Notes under the pieces: generated by a model
The model's database searches: none
Seen by the model: the letters and a program-made list of their open reading frames with translations, nothing else
Told to the model about the DNA's origin: nothing
Made by a program: the position numbers and the translations under genes
Shown: positions 49,754 to 59,590 of the stretch, piece after piece
Layout of the letters: each line of letters begins with the position of its first letter
How positions within the stretch are numbered: position 1 is the stretch's first letter
Assembly: GCA_008921705.1 (NCBI GenBank)
Contig: VFFE01007854.1
Location: 22,772 to 86,771, forward strand
Direction: 5' to 3'
Length of the DNA stretch: 64,000 nt
Source of the DNA: Burhinus oedicnemus
Lineage: Eukaryota; Chordata; Aves; Charadriiformes; Burhinidae

Positions 49754-50230
49754 GTAAAGTTATGAAATAGAAACTAGATTGCATTTTAAAATGAATTAAC
49801 ACAGACAATCTTGAAGTCAAATGAGGAAGTCAGAACTCAGTGGTGTTGGTGAGACAAACTTCTCTTTCCAAAGAGCTGGGAAGTGGCCTATGTTCTTAAG
49901 TGTCAATAATTTTAAGCAAAATATGTCTATGATAGCATACATCCACATCTGAAGTAATTTTCTGTGGGTTTTTTTCTGGATTACTGGATTCATTTGCAAT
50001 TGCTGTTTTAATTTTTTCATAGCGTCCTGGCCTTATGCAATGATTTCAAAATGTCTGTATGTAAGATGTTGTACCTAAAGAAGTTTCTGTAGCAAAATAA
50101 GCATATTCAAAATTTAAAACTTCAAGGAAAAATAGACTTGATAAAGAGTTGGGGGGGGTAAGGAATATTAGTGAGTTAAATAAAAAAAAATAAATAAAAG
50201 GGTTTTAATTTGCTTCAATTCTCTTTACAG

Positions 50231-50370
50231 GTGAAGAAGAGCTCTTCTGAGCATATGGTTTAACCTGTCTGTGTCTGTGTTAACAAGACTGCTCTGTTAT
50301 TTTGTGAGGACATGGTAAAGCCCCAGAAATCTGTAAATTCTTACAATAAACCACCTACATGAAACAAACG
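50231..50370 (+). other. ATP5F1C: ATP5F1C last exon (3' UTR, or stop codon if previous exon is skipped)
   Basis: Acceptor tttacag before 50231. Begins GTGAAGAAG: joined to exon 8 its second to fourth bases form TGA. AATAAA is at 50345-50350, so the end is near 50370. Confidence 0.8.
50345..50350 (+). terminator. ATP5F1C: ATP5F1C polyadenylation signal
   Basis: AATAAA 115 bases into the last exon. Confidence 0.8.
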
Positions 50371-51419
50371 TTCTTGGTTGTCCGTGGAGCGAATGCTTTT
50401 GGTGTCTAAATGTCTGGGTTTGACTTGGTTACTCTTCGAAACGTAACTTTTGTAAAAGCTGTGCTCTACATTTTGTAATGTATCTGGAAGGCAAAACCAG
50501 GGAAGCGGGTGTTTCTTCGTGTGAAGAGTGGAGGAGATTGCCTGTCTTCCCCTTGGGTTTAAAAGTGGTGGTTTGTTATGGACGTTGTACTGTGTGCTGA
50601 AGGAGGAGCCTGTGGAATAACCTCTCTGCGCCGTGCAGTTGGAACGCTGATCTCTATCTCTTTTGAATACCATATTAATGCTATTTCTAGATTTTTGTAT
50701 TCTAAACTGATGTGGTTACATGAGTCATTTCAGTGTTTATTTAGAACGCAGACTGTGTATATCATGGTCAGTGTGCGTGTATATATATTTGCATGTTGTA
50801 AAATACAGTAACACTGCAGTTCTCAGCCCTCGCTGGGCATGACAGGAATGTGAGAAAGGATAAAATGTAAAAAATAGGAGTATAGCAGAAGTGTAAGCAA
50901 GAAATGGTTGTGGTGCAGTGTAGCCACAGAAATAGAAAGCAATTCCCAGTTCTCATGATCTGTATTCTCCCCACTTAGATTTTAAGAGTGTAGGAACCCG
51001 CAATTCTTTAAGCATAATTTTATTTTTATTCAGAACCCCTTTTAAATCACATTTTGTCTTGTTTCCTTTTCTACCTAGGTGTGGGAAGCACTGCTTTGAA
51101 GGTGCAAGCCTAAAGACAGTAGACTGTAATTTAGTCTGTTAAAGTTGAGAGCTAGCCCCATTGTTTAAACAATTTCTGGGGTTTTTGAGGTAATCGTGAT
51201 GGTTTATGTTCCCCTTTTCCTCTATAAATTTATCCATCCTCTCTGTTCTCTTCCATGTGAAGTTACATCCCCGTTAAGGAATAATTTAAGGCTACTCCTG
51301 AGTTTCTGATGCACTTCCCACCACGTTCCTGACCTGATGGTGTGTGAACCAAGGTCCATACCCCTAGGGCCAAAGCTTTCCCACAGCCCCTGAATTTTTG
51401 TGGCTGCCTGGCCTGTTGT

Positions 51420-51525
51420 CATAGAACTATAGAATGGTTTAGGTTGGAAGGGACCTTAAAGATCATCTAGTTGCAACCTCCCTGCCGTGGGCAAGGACAC
51501 CTCCCACTAGACCTGCAGAGTGCCG
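51420..51525 (-). mobile_element. CR1 3' end
   Basis: Reverse-oriented CR1 end (catagaactatagaatggtt, aagatcatctagttgcaacc). Confidence 0.85.
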
Positions 51526-51882
51526 AGTGTGCAACTGCTGGGCTCAGCAGGACAGGCAGCCATCAGTTCCTGTCACCCCAGATGAGAGGGATGACACGTG
51601 TAACGCTGAGCACGGAAACGCTCGTCTGTTTCTAATGGTTGGCAAAGCGGAAACTGGTGTGTGGGCACTGGGCAGGACCTGCCTGGTTCAGCAGGTTCCA
51701 GGCCAGTTGGTTCCATCAGGGACACTCCTGCTGTTCCCTTCCTCACCCCCCGCACAACACGTCCTTGAATTCTTCTCAGGTGGGCATGGAAATCCTTTCT
51801 GCAACCTCCAGCCTTCCCTTCTTCCCCCTTTCCAGACACAGAGGGGTACCTCAAGTGCAGCCCAGGTCAGGCTGATGCACTT

Positions 51883-51940
51883 AAGGTGGCCTTGAACACC
51901 TCCAGGGCTGGGGCAGCCACAGCTTCCCTGGGCAACCCGG
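51883..51940 (-). mobile_element. CR1 fragment, possibly same copy as 51420
   Basis: ccttgaacacctccagggct and acagcttccctgggcaaccc are the next CR1 block, 360 bases after the 51420 piece. A later insertion or expansion may have split one copy. Confidence 0.65.
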
Positions 51941-52868
51941 AGGGAGCGAGCGAAGAACATCCACCTGCCCCATCACACCATGAGCTGCAGGGCTTTGTCC
52001 AGCTCCCTTCTCCTGAGGTTGCAGACTTGAGATGTGACTGATACAAGAGACTGGACTATTTGTTGACTAATCAACACACTACCAATGATCTAATAAATCA
52101 AAGAGCTAATTTGTGAACTAATTAACTTCTAATAATGGACTGTTATTATTTACAATTGTCCTCCACACTCTGATTAGTTACACGCGATTACCGAGTTACA
52201 GTTTAGCACTTGTGGTGTTACTGTATACACCGCCACTGCTGAGTAACAGCTCTGTGGCTCCTCATTTGACCTCCCTCACCACTCAGTAACCGTTATTTTT
52301 GTTTCCGGATCCTCCTTTTTGCCACCGTAGTTTCATCCTTTCCCTGCTTTTTTTTTTCCCCAAATAAACAACTTGCCCATAAACACTTTTTCCTCAATGT
52401 GGCCAGTTTTGCTACATCTGTTCCCAAAGCTGATGTTTCTACTGCCTCGGCAATCTCGGCCTTATATGTAATTATTTCTGTACCTCCCCACATAGAGGTG
52501 ACCTTGCAAGGTTCTGCTTCCTCAAAAGATCCCCCAAACTTCCCTTCAATTTGGCTCATACTGGGTCTTAAAAATGATTTTTTTTTTGCAGTTCTACCAC
52601 ATGCAAAAAAACTGCAGCTGCAGAAGAGATGCACAAAAGTCATCTTTTTCTCAGCTTTGGAGGAATTACTGAAATTAGAAAAGAGAGAAACATAACAAAT
52701 CAGTCTTTCTTTTGCTGCAAAGGAGAAATATCCCCTACAAGCCCTCTGGTATTAAAAGTCAATTTTGTTTTAAAGTGTCTTAAATCAGGCTCCTTCCCGT
52801 GTCTTTAAGTCTCTTCACTGTCAAAGGATTCTCTCTGTTACACTAAAATGTCCTCTCATTTCTCACAT

Positions 52869-53215
52869 TCATAGAATCACAGAATGGTTTGGGTTGGAAA
52901 GGACCTTAAAGATCAGCTAGTTCCAACCCTCCTGCCATGGGCAGGGACACCTCCCACTAGACCAGGTTGCTCAAAGTCCCGTCCAACCTGGCCTTGAACA
53001 CCTCCAGGGATGGGGCAGCCACAGCTTCCCTGGGCAACCTGGGCCAGTGTCTCACCACACTCAGAGTGAAAAATTTCTTCCTGAGATCTGATCTAAATCT
53101 CCCCTCTTCCAGTTTGAAGCCATTACCCCTTATCCTATCACTACATGCCCTTGTCAAAAGTCCCTCTCCAGCTTTCTCGTAGGTGCCCTTCAGATACTGG
53201 AAAGCTGGAATGCGC
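52869..53215 (-). mobile_element. CR1 3' part
   Basis: Begins catagaatcacagaatggtt and continues in CR1 order to ggtgcccttcagatactgga. Antisense to TAF3. Confidence 0.9.
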
Positions 53216-53689
53216 AGGCATAATCCTGCAACTTCCACCTGAGCGCAGGAGGTTGCTCCAAAACAAACGTGATGACGTGCTGGCCATGCGTGTGACACAT
53301 ACAGCAACACGTGTGGTGAGGCCATACAGCTGTGGAGGGATGTAGTGGGACCTGACAGCCCAAAACTGCCATCTCCAAACCAAAAACTGCCATCTCCAAA
53401 CCAAAAAGTGACCAGCTGACAGGATTAACACGAAGAATCATTAAAGGGCTCCACTCAAAAGATTTAATGGCATGGTCTTGACAGCAAACATGTGATGTCT
53501 GCAGGTATGAGGATGCGTTAGGTCCCGCAGCGGAGGGGAAACCCAGCGCTGGCAAGGGCTGACATCTGCCTCCTCCATCCAGCTGAAAAGGAAAAAAAAA
53601 GAGGAAAATAGTCAAAAGGGGCTTCGGATAAACTCTGTTGACCAAGAATTTTCAGCCTTCTGATAACACGTGGCCTTGCTGCTTGTTTA

Positions 53690-54166
53690 AATGATGCGCC
53701 TGGGTTGTGCTCCAGCGCCTCACGGGTACGGCCCCTGCTCGGCCGCTTTCGGCCTGCGGGGGAGCCGCGGTCCCTCGCCGCTGGGGAAGCCCAGCCCAGG
53801 GCTCTCCAGCGCTCCGAAAGGCCGCCTGACACCAACTTTTCCTCACACCGCTGTAAGAAAACCCTATTTCGAGGTTTTTCGGGGGCATTCGAGCCGGTCG
53901 GTGCCGAGGCCCAGCCTACCCCCAGCCGCCGCCATGACGCCTCCGTCCCGCCCGCCCCGCCGCCCTGCCGACGGCCGAGCTGTCGATGAGCCGCCCCGCG
54001 CCCCGCTCGATGCGCTCGGCTTTGGAACTGCGCGGCCTGGCGCTGGCGGCGGGGAGGCGCGGCGCCAAGATGGCGGCAGCGGCGGGCTGTGCGTGAGCCT
54101 CCCTCGGCCCTCCCGGCCCAGGGCGGGCGGCGGGCCCCGGGCGGCACCGCGCCGAGCCGAGCCGGC
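53690..54166 (+). promoter_or_regulatory. TAF3: TAF3 CpG-island promoter and 5' UTR
   Basis: CpG-dense sequence beginning near 53690 and running through TAF3 exon 1. No TATA box seen. A YY1-type element AAGATGGCGGC lies at 54067-54077, 90 bases before the start codon, a position typical of YY1 sites near transcription starts. The exact start site cannot be read from sequence. Confidence 0.7.
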
Positions 54167-54332
54167 ATGTGCGAGACCTACTCGCGGTGGCTGCTGCGGG
54201 TGTCGGTGGCGCAGATTTGCCAGGCGCTGGGTTGGGACTCGGTGCAGGTTTCGGCCTGCGATCTCCTCACCGACGTGCTGCAGCGGTACCTGCAGGGGCT
54301 GGGCCGGGGCTGCCACCGCTACTGCGAGCTCT
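54167..54332 (+). CDS. TAF3: TAF3 (TFIID subunit 3) coding exon 1, partial gene
   Basis: TAF3 is a TFIID subunit that pairs with TAF10 through a histone fold and reads H3K4me3 with a C-terminal PHD finger. Only exon 1 is present: it reads MCETYSRWLLRVSVAQICQA, then LLTDVLQRYLQGLGRGCHRY, with donor gtgagt at 54333. This is nearly identical to the human N terminus and forms the first helices of the histone fold. I chose ATG 54167 because conservation begins there, although the frame stays open upstream to 54089. Later exons, including the one expected to begin near GRTDPILDDVGEAF, are not found up to 64000, so intron 1 exceeds 9.6 kb. Confidence 0.95.
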
Positions 54333-54829
54333 GTGAGTGCGGGTCGGGCCGGGGTCTGCGGGGCGGTGCTGTGGGGACAGGGGCTGCGGCAGAGGACGTG
54401 GTCGTTGCCGTCTGGACACGGTCCTGGGAAGCTGGGTGTGGGTGGCCCTGCTTGAGCAGGGGTCTGGACCAAGTGACCTCCGTAAGTCGCTGCCAGCCTC
54501 GGCCATTCGGTGAAGGGAGGCTGCGGAGCGGTGCTGTGGGGCGTGGGGAGGGGAGTCTGTGGGGTGGGAGGCTGTGGGATAGCGCTGTGGAGGCACGGGG
54601 AGAGCAGCTGTGGGGTGGGAGATGGTAGGGCAGTGCTGGGGGGTGCTTTGCAGGGTGAAGGTCATGGAGATGTGGGAGACGTGGCAGGAGAGCATGGGGA
54701 GGTGGGTTTTGGGTAGCCCTGGGGTCTGTGGGGCAGTGGGTGCGAGGTGGTATGGGCAGGTGGTCTGTGGGGCAGTTCTGTAGGAAGGGAGGATGGGGAA
54801 GGGGTCTGTGGCAGGGAGGTGAGAGCATG

Positions 54830-54932
54830 GGGGGAGACCAGGCTGTGGGGCAGTGCAGGGGTCACGGGGGGAGACCAGGCTGTGGGGCAGTGCGGGGGCC
54901 ACGGGGGGAGACCAGGCTGTGGGCTGTGGGGT
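54830..54932 (+). repeat. 37-base tandem repeat, about 3 copies
   Basis: Units starting GAGACCAGGCTGTGGGGCAG begin at 54834, 54871 and 54908, exactly 37 bases apart. The third is partial. Nearby CTGTGGGGCAG copies suggest older, decayed units through 54530-55150. Confidence 0.85.
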
Positions 54933-55274
54933 ATTCCAGCTGGTGGGAGATCAAGGGGAGCTGGGCTGTGGAGCAGTGCAGGGGGCTGAGAAGATGAGGG
55001 GGGGAAGCTGTGGGGCAGTCCTGGCGCACAGGGACCCTAGTAGGAGGGAGAGGTGGGCTGTGGGGCAGTGGGTCTGGGGTGTGGGCATGGGTGAGGAGTT
55101 GAGGGTGTGGACTTGGGGGAAACGGAGCTCTGAGGCAGTGGGTCTGGGGTGCGGGGAGAGGGAGCTGCTGCCCCATTTTCTCTGACTGCAGTGTAGCAGA
55201 GTGCATGTACAGGAGGGGGAGGTGGAACTGTTGGCCCGGCTGCTGTGGCTGTAGCCTGCTGGATCTGGAGAGGA

Positions 55275-55520
55275 TCATAGAATCGTTTAGGTTGGAAAAG
55301 ACCCTTAAGATCATCCAGTCCAACCATTGACCCTACTCTACCAGGTCCAACTCTAAACCGTGTCTCTAAGCACCACATCTACACCACTTTTAAACACATT
55401 TAGGGATGGTGGCTCAACCACCTCCCTGGGCAGCCTCTTCCAATGTTTGATAACTCTTTCCATGAAAAATTTTTTCCTAATGTCCAGCCTAAACCTCCCC
55501 TGGTGCAGCTTGAACCCATA
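55275..55520 (-). mobile_element. CR1 3' end in TAF3 intron 1
   Basis: Begins catagaatcgtttaggttgg and ends in the RFRLDIR-type coding region. Closely resembles the 19.2 kb copy. Confidence 0.9.
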
Positions 55521-55529
55521 CTAGGATGT

Positions 55530-57560
55530 ACTAGGAAGGGAGAAAGGCAGCCAGCCCCCTTGCTAGGTAGGGTGTATGCATGGGAGGATGTGATGCTGCT
55601 CCTGTGTTGTCCTGGCTCCCCTGTGGGTCAGGCTCTGTGCCCTGGTGGGAATGCTGAGGATGCTGTGGGGGCCCACTGCAGGCAGGGATGTGTGTGCAGG
55701 GTCCAGGGTGTGGGCACACAGGGAAGTGCTGAAGCTGTAGGGTACAAGGTTTGGACTGGGGGTATGGGGCAGGGAGGTGGGAGGTGTTAACCCCTGCCAC
55801 GGGAGGTGTGTAAGGAGTGAAGAGATGGAGCTGCAGTGCGTGGGGTCCGAGAGCTGTGCCTGAGTGCAGTGGAGTCACCTGCATGGGGAGAGAGAGATGT
55901 GGCTGGAAATGCTGTTGCTGGGGCTGGAGTGCTCTAGGTGGGGTGTATATATGTGTAAGGGGGGTTGTGGGGCTGGAGGTGAACATGTGCAAGGGAAGGT
56001 GTGGGGCTTTAGTGCTGGCGGCGGATGCTGTGTGGGGTCAGGAATGTATGTGTGTGGGGGTGATGTGGGGCCGTGGTGCCTGGTGTCAGGGATGCACAGG
56101 TATGGGAGCGGGCAGGGGGCTGTGGTCAGGGATTGACAGGGCAGCATGGGGCCGTATACATGACGCTGGGGATGTGTGTGTACAGGGGGAAGCGATGGTA
56201 CTGTGGGGCTGGGAACGTGTGTATGGGGGATGTGGGGCTGCAGTGTGTGAAGGCAGGGATGCAGTAGGGTGGTTTTTTGGGGAGATGGAGCTGTAGCACA
56301 CAGGGCGTGGGAAAGTGATGCAGCTGCATGTGGGAGGTGTGGAGTATGTGTATGGAGAAGGGGAGGGATGGGGCTGGGGATAATTTTAGTGCACGTGCCA
56401 TGAGGTACGAGTGTCTTCATGTGGATGTAGTGGAAGAGATTTGGCTGGGTATGTGGGGGACTGGAGTTAGCCAACACTGCCATTGAGGTGACATGAGCAG
56501 AAGGAGCTGGGAGTGATGCTGGGGGGCAGGATGCCCAGGGCCTCGCTGGATTTAGGGTGAGGCTGTCCTGGGGTGGGACTGTGGAAGGGGTGAGTTTACA
56601 CCAAGTGGGAGAAGAGAAAGAAAAGAGGTCTGGGAGTCAGTGCGAGGACTGCTGGCTGGGTCACGTAGGAGTGTGGAGTGCGTGTGTGGACAGGATGGGG
56701 AAGGGGCGACAAGTATCACTGCTGGGTCTGGGACTGTGACAGAGGATGAAGTTGTGTGTCCCTCAGGGTTGTCTGTGTCCCTGCAGAGCCTGCAGCGGAG
56801 GTGCTGAGCAGGGCAGATGACCTTCTGGTACCTGCAGAATACGGGGTGTGGGAGAACGGGATGTCCAGTTGCTTGCTGGGTCAGTAATGCTGACTGGGGG
56901 GATGAGAGGGTTGGTAGGGGGGTCTGCTGGGTGTGGGAATGTCAAGAAGGGGGTGCCAGTGTCCTGTTGGGTCAGGGAGGGTGTGGGGAGGTGTTGGTAT
57001 GTGGGGAGAGGGAGACTGTCAGGGTCACTGCGGGGTCTGAACATAGGGAGCATCGTGGGGGATATGTGGAGCAAGGCTCAGGCTGTCAGTGTGGTTGGGT
57101 CATGAGTCCGTGTGTGTGGAGCCCTTTGCCACCCTGCGTGTGGGGCAGGGAGGTTGTAACGTGGCAGGGAGAACAGCAGTGATGTGTGTGCAGAGACGGG
57201 GCTGCCAGTGCTGCTGGTGGATCTGTAAGTATTGGGGGGGACATGAAGAGGGGGTGCACAGAGTGGAGAGGCTGGGGGGAGCGAGGGTGCCCTGAAGGGG
57301 TGGGTATAGGCTGTGTGTGCATGGAGAAACAGGGCTGCTTGTGCCTCCTGTGCTGAGGGACATTTCCCCTTCCTTCGACATGCTGGGGAGCTGTGGGGTT
57401 GTGAGCTGCTGTGCGTGTATGTGTGGAGGGGGAAGTCCTGGAGAGCCCCTTGGGTAGAGGTCAGAGCTGCTGCAGTTGGGTCTGGCAGGGGGGAAGGTAT
57501 TTAGACGAAGCAGGGGTTGGAGCTGGGATTGCACACCTGAAGTGCTGGGTGAGGAGAAAG
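55530..57560 (+). repeat. Degenerate G/T-rich minisatellite-like region
   Basis: Recurring but imperfect elements of the type ATGTGGGGCTG and GTGTGTATGGGGG with no fixed period by eye. Pro/His/Ser-rich open frames on the opposite strand are a by-product of the composition. Confidence 0.55.
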
Positions 57561-57758
57561 TGACTCGGTGCTGGTGGGTTTGAGGCTACCATAGCCACCA
57601 CCAGTTCAGAGAATGTACTGGGGACTGCAGGAGGTTATGGGAGAGGTAACAGGGATGGCAGCCCTGAACTGCATAAATGGAAAAATTTGCCAGCGCTTCT
57701 CTCTGAGTTGTGGGAGCTGTGCTAATGAGGGTGTCAGAAGTGTGGATGAGAGGAGTAT

Positions 57759-59590
57759 CATTGAATCACGGAATCACGGAATTTTCAGAGTTGGAAGGGA
57801 CCTCTAGAGATCATCTAGTCCAACTCCCCTGCTGACGCAGGAATGCCTAGAGCACATTACTCAGGACTGCAGCCAGGCGGGTCTTGAAAATCTCCAGAGA
57901 AGGGGACTCCACAACCTCCCTGGGCAGCCTGTTCCACTGCTCTGTCACCCTCACCCTAAAGAAGTTTTTTCTTGTGTTTGAATGGAACTTCCAATGTTCC
58001 AGCTTGTGCCTGTTGCCCCTCGTCCTGTCACTGGGAACCACTGAAAAGGGTCTGGCTCCATCCTCCTTCAACCCACCCTTTAGATACTTCTAAGCAGTAA
58101 TAAGGTCTCCCCGGAGCCTTCTCTTCTCCAGGCTCAACAACCCCAACTCTCTCAGCCTGTCCTCATAGCAGAGGTGCTCTAACCCTCTGATCATCTACGT
58201 GGCCCTCCTCTGGACCCCCTCCAACAGGTCCATGTCCTTCTTATGTTGGGGGCCCCAGAGCTGGAGGCAGTACTGCAGGTGGGGTGTCACCAGAGTGGAG
58301 TAGAATGGGAGGGTCATTGACCTGCTGGCCACGCTGCTGGGGATGCAGCCCAGGATGCGGTTGGTTTTCTGGGCTGTGAGCGCACATTGCTGGTTTATGT
58401 CCAGCTTTTCACCCACCAGTACACCCAAGTCCTTCTCCTCAGAGCTGCTCTTGATCCATTCTCTGCCCAGCCTGTATTTGTGCATGGGATTGCCCTGACC
58501 CAGGTGCAGTACTTTGCACTTGGCCTGGTTGAACTTCATGAGGTTCACACGGGCCTGCCTCTCAAGCCTGTCCAGGTCCCTCTGGATGGCATCCCTTCCC
58601 TCCAGCATGTTGACAGCTCCACACAGCTTGGTGTCATCGGCAGACTTGCTGAGGGTATATTCAGTCCCAACGCCCATGTTGCCAACAAAGATGTTAAACA
58701 GCACCGGTCTTAGTACTAACCCTTGAGGAACACCACTAGTCACTGGTTTCCACTTGGCATCAAGCCGTTGACCGCAACTGTTTGAGTGTGGCCATCCAGC
58801 CAATCCCTTAGCCACCAAGTGGTCCATCTGTCAAATCCATGTCTCTCCAATTTAAAGACCAGGATGTTGTGTGGGACAGTGTCAAATGCTTTGCACAAGA
58901 CCAGGTAGTTGACATCTGTTGCTCTTCCCTTATCCACCAACGCTGTAACGCCATTGTAGAAGGGCACCAAATTTGTCAGGCACAATTTAGCCTTAGTGAA
59001 GCTATGTTGGCTGTCACCAATCACCTTACTTTCCATGTGCCTTAGCAGAGTTTCCAGGAGGATCTGCTCCATGATCTTGCCAGGCACAGAGTTGAGACTG
59101 ACTGGCCTATGGTTCCTTGGGTCTTCCTTTTTCACCTTTTTAAAAATGGGGGTTATGTTTCCATTTTTCCAGTCAGCGGGAACTTCACCGGACTGCCACG
59201 ACTTCTCAAATATGATGGATAGTGGCTTAGCAACTACGTCTGCCAGTTCCCTCAGGACCCATGGGTGAATCTCATCAGGTCCCACGGACTTGTGCACCTT
59301 CAGGTTTCTCAGATGGTCTCAGACCTGGTCTTCTTCTACAATGGGTGGTTCCTCATTCTCCTAGTCCCTGCCTTTGCCTTCTGCGACTTAGGTGGTGTGG
59401 CTAGAGCGCTTGCCAGTGAAGACTGAGGCAAAAAAGTCATTGAGTACCTCAGCCTTGTCTGTGACCTGGGTGACAAGGTCTCCCATTCCCTTCTGTAGAG
59501 GGCCCACATTTTGCCTAGTCTTCCTTATCACTGACTTCCCTATAGAAGCTTTTCTTGTTGCCCTTGATTTCCTTGTATTAGAGGCGTATT
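57759..59590 (-). mobile_element. Long CR1 with broken reverse transcriptase
   Basis: About 1.8 kb, the longest CR1 copy here. On the minus strand 59297-58740 reads the fingers/palm ([28 protein letters not shown]) and 58827-58195 reads on in another frame (SKSADDTKLCGAV). The frame shift and altered catalytic motifs ([10 protein letters not shown] for LDFSKAFDTV, SADD for F/YADD) mark it as dead. 5'-truncated near 59590. Confidence 0.92.

Larger units (their letters stand above)
50371..53690. other. ATP5F1C-TAF3 intergenic region
   Basis: Holds minus-strand CR1 pieces (51420-51525, 51883-51940, 52869-53215) and an AT-rich stretch around 52020-52200. No host gene was recognised. Confidence 0.5.

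Noticed and set aside
53934..54455. ATG in strong context upstream of TAF3
   Set aside because: Translation is low-complexity and unconserved. It may be an upstream ORF if transcription starts early, but nothing supports a product.
53518..54472. Several long frames on both strands around TAF3 exon 1 (up to 254 codons)
   Set aside because: Arg/Ala/Pro-rich composition products of the CpG island. Only the frame starting MCETYSRW is conserved.
55531..57534. Pro/His/Ser-rich minus-strand frames (up to 202 codons)
   Set aside because: They are the complement of the G-rich repeat region and have no recognisable domain.
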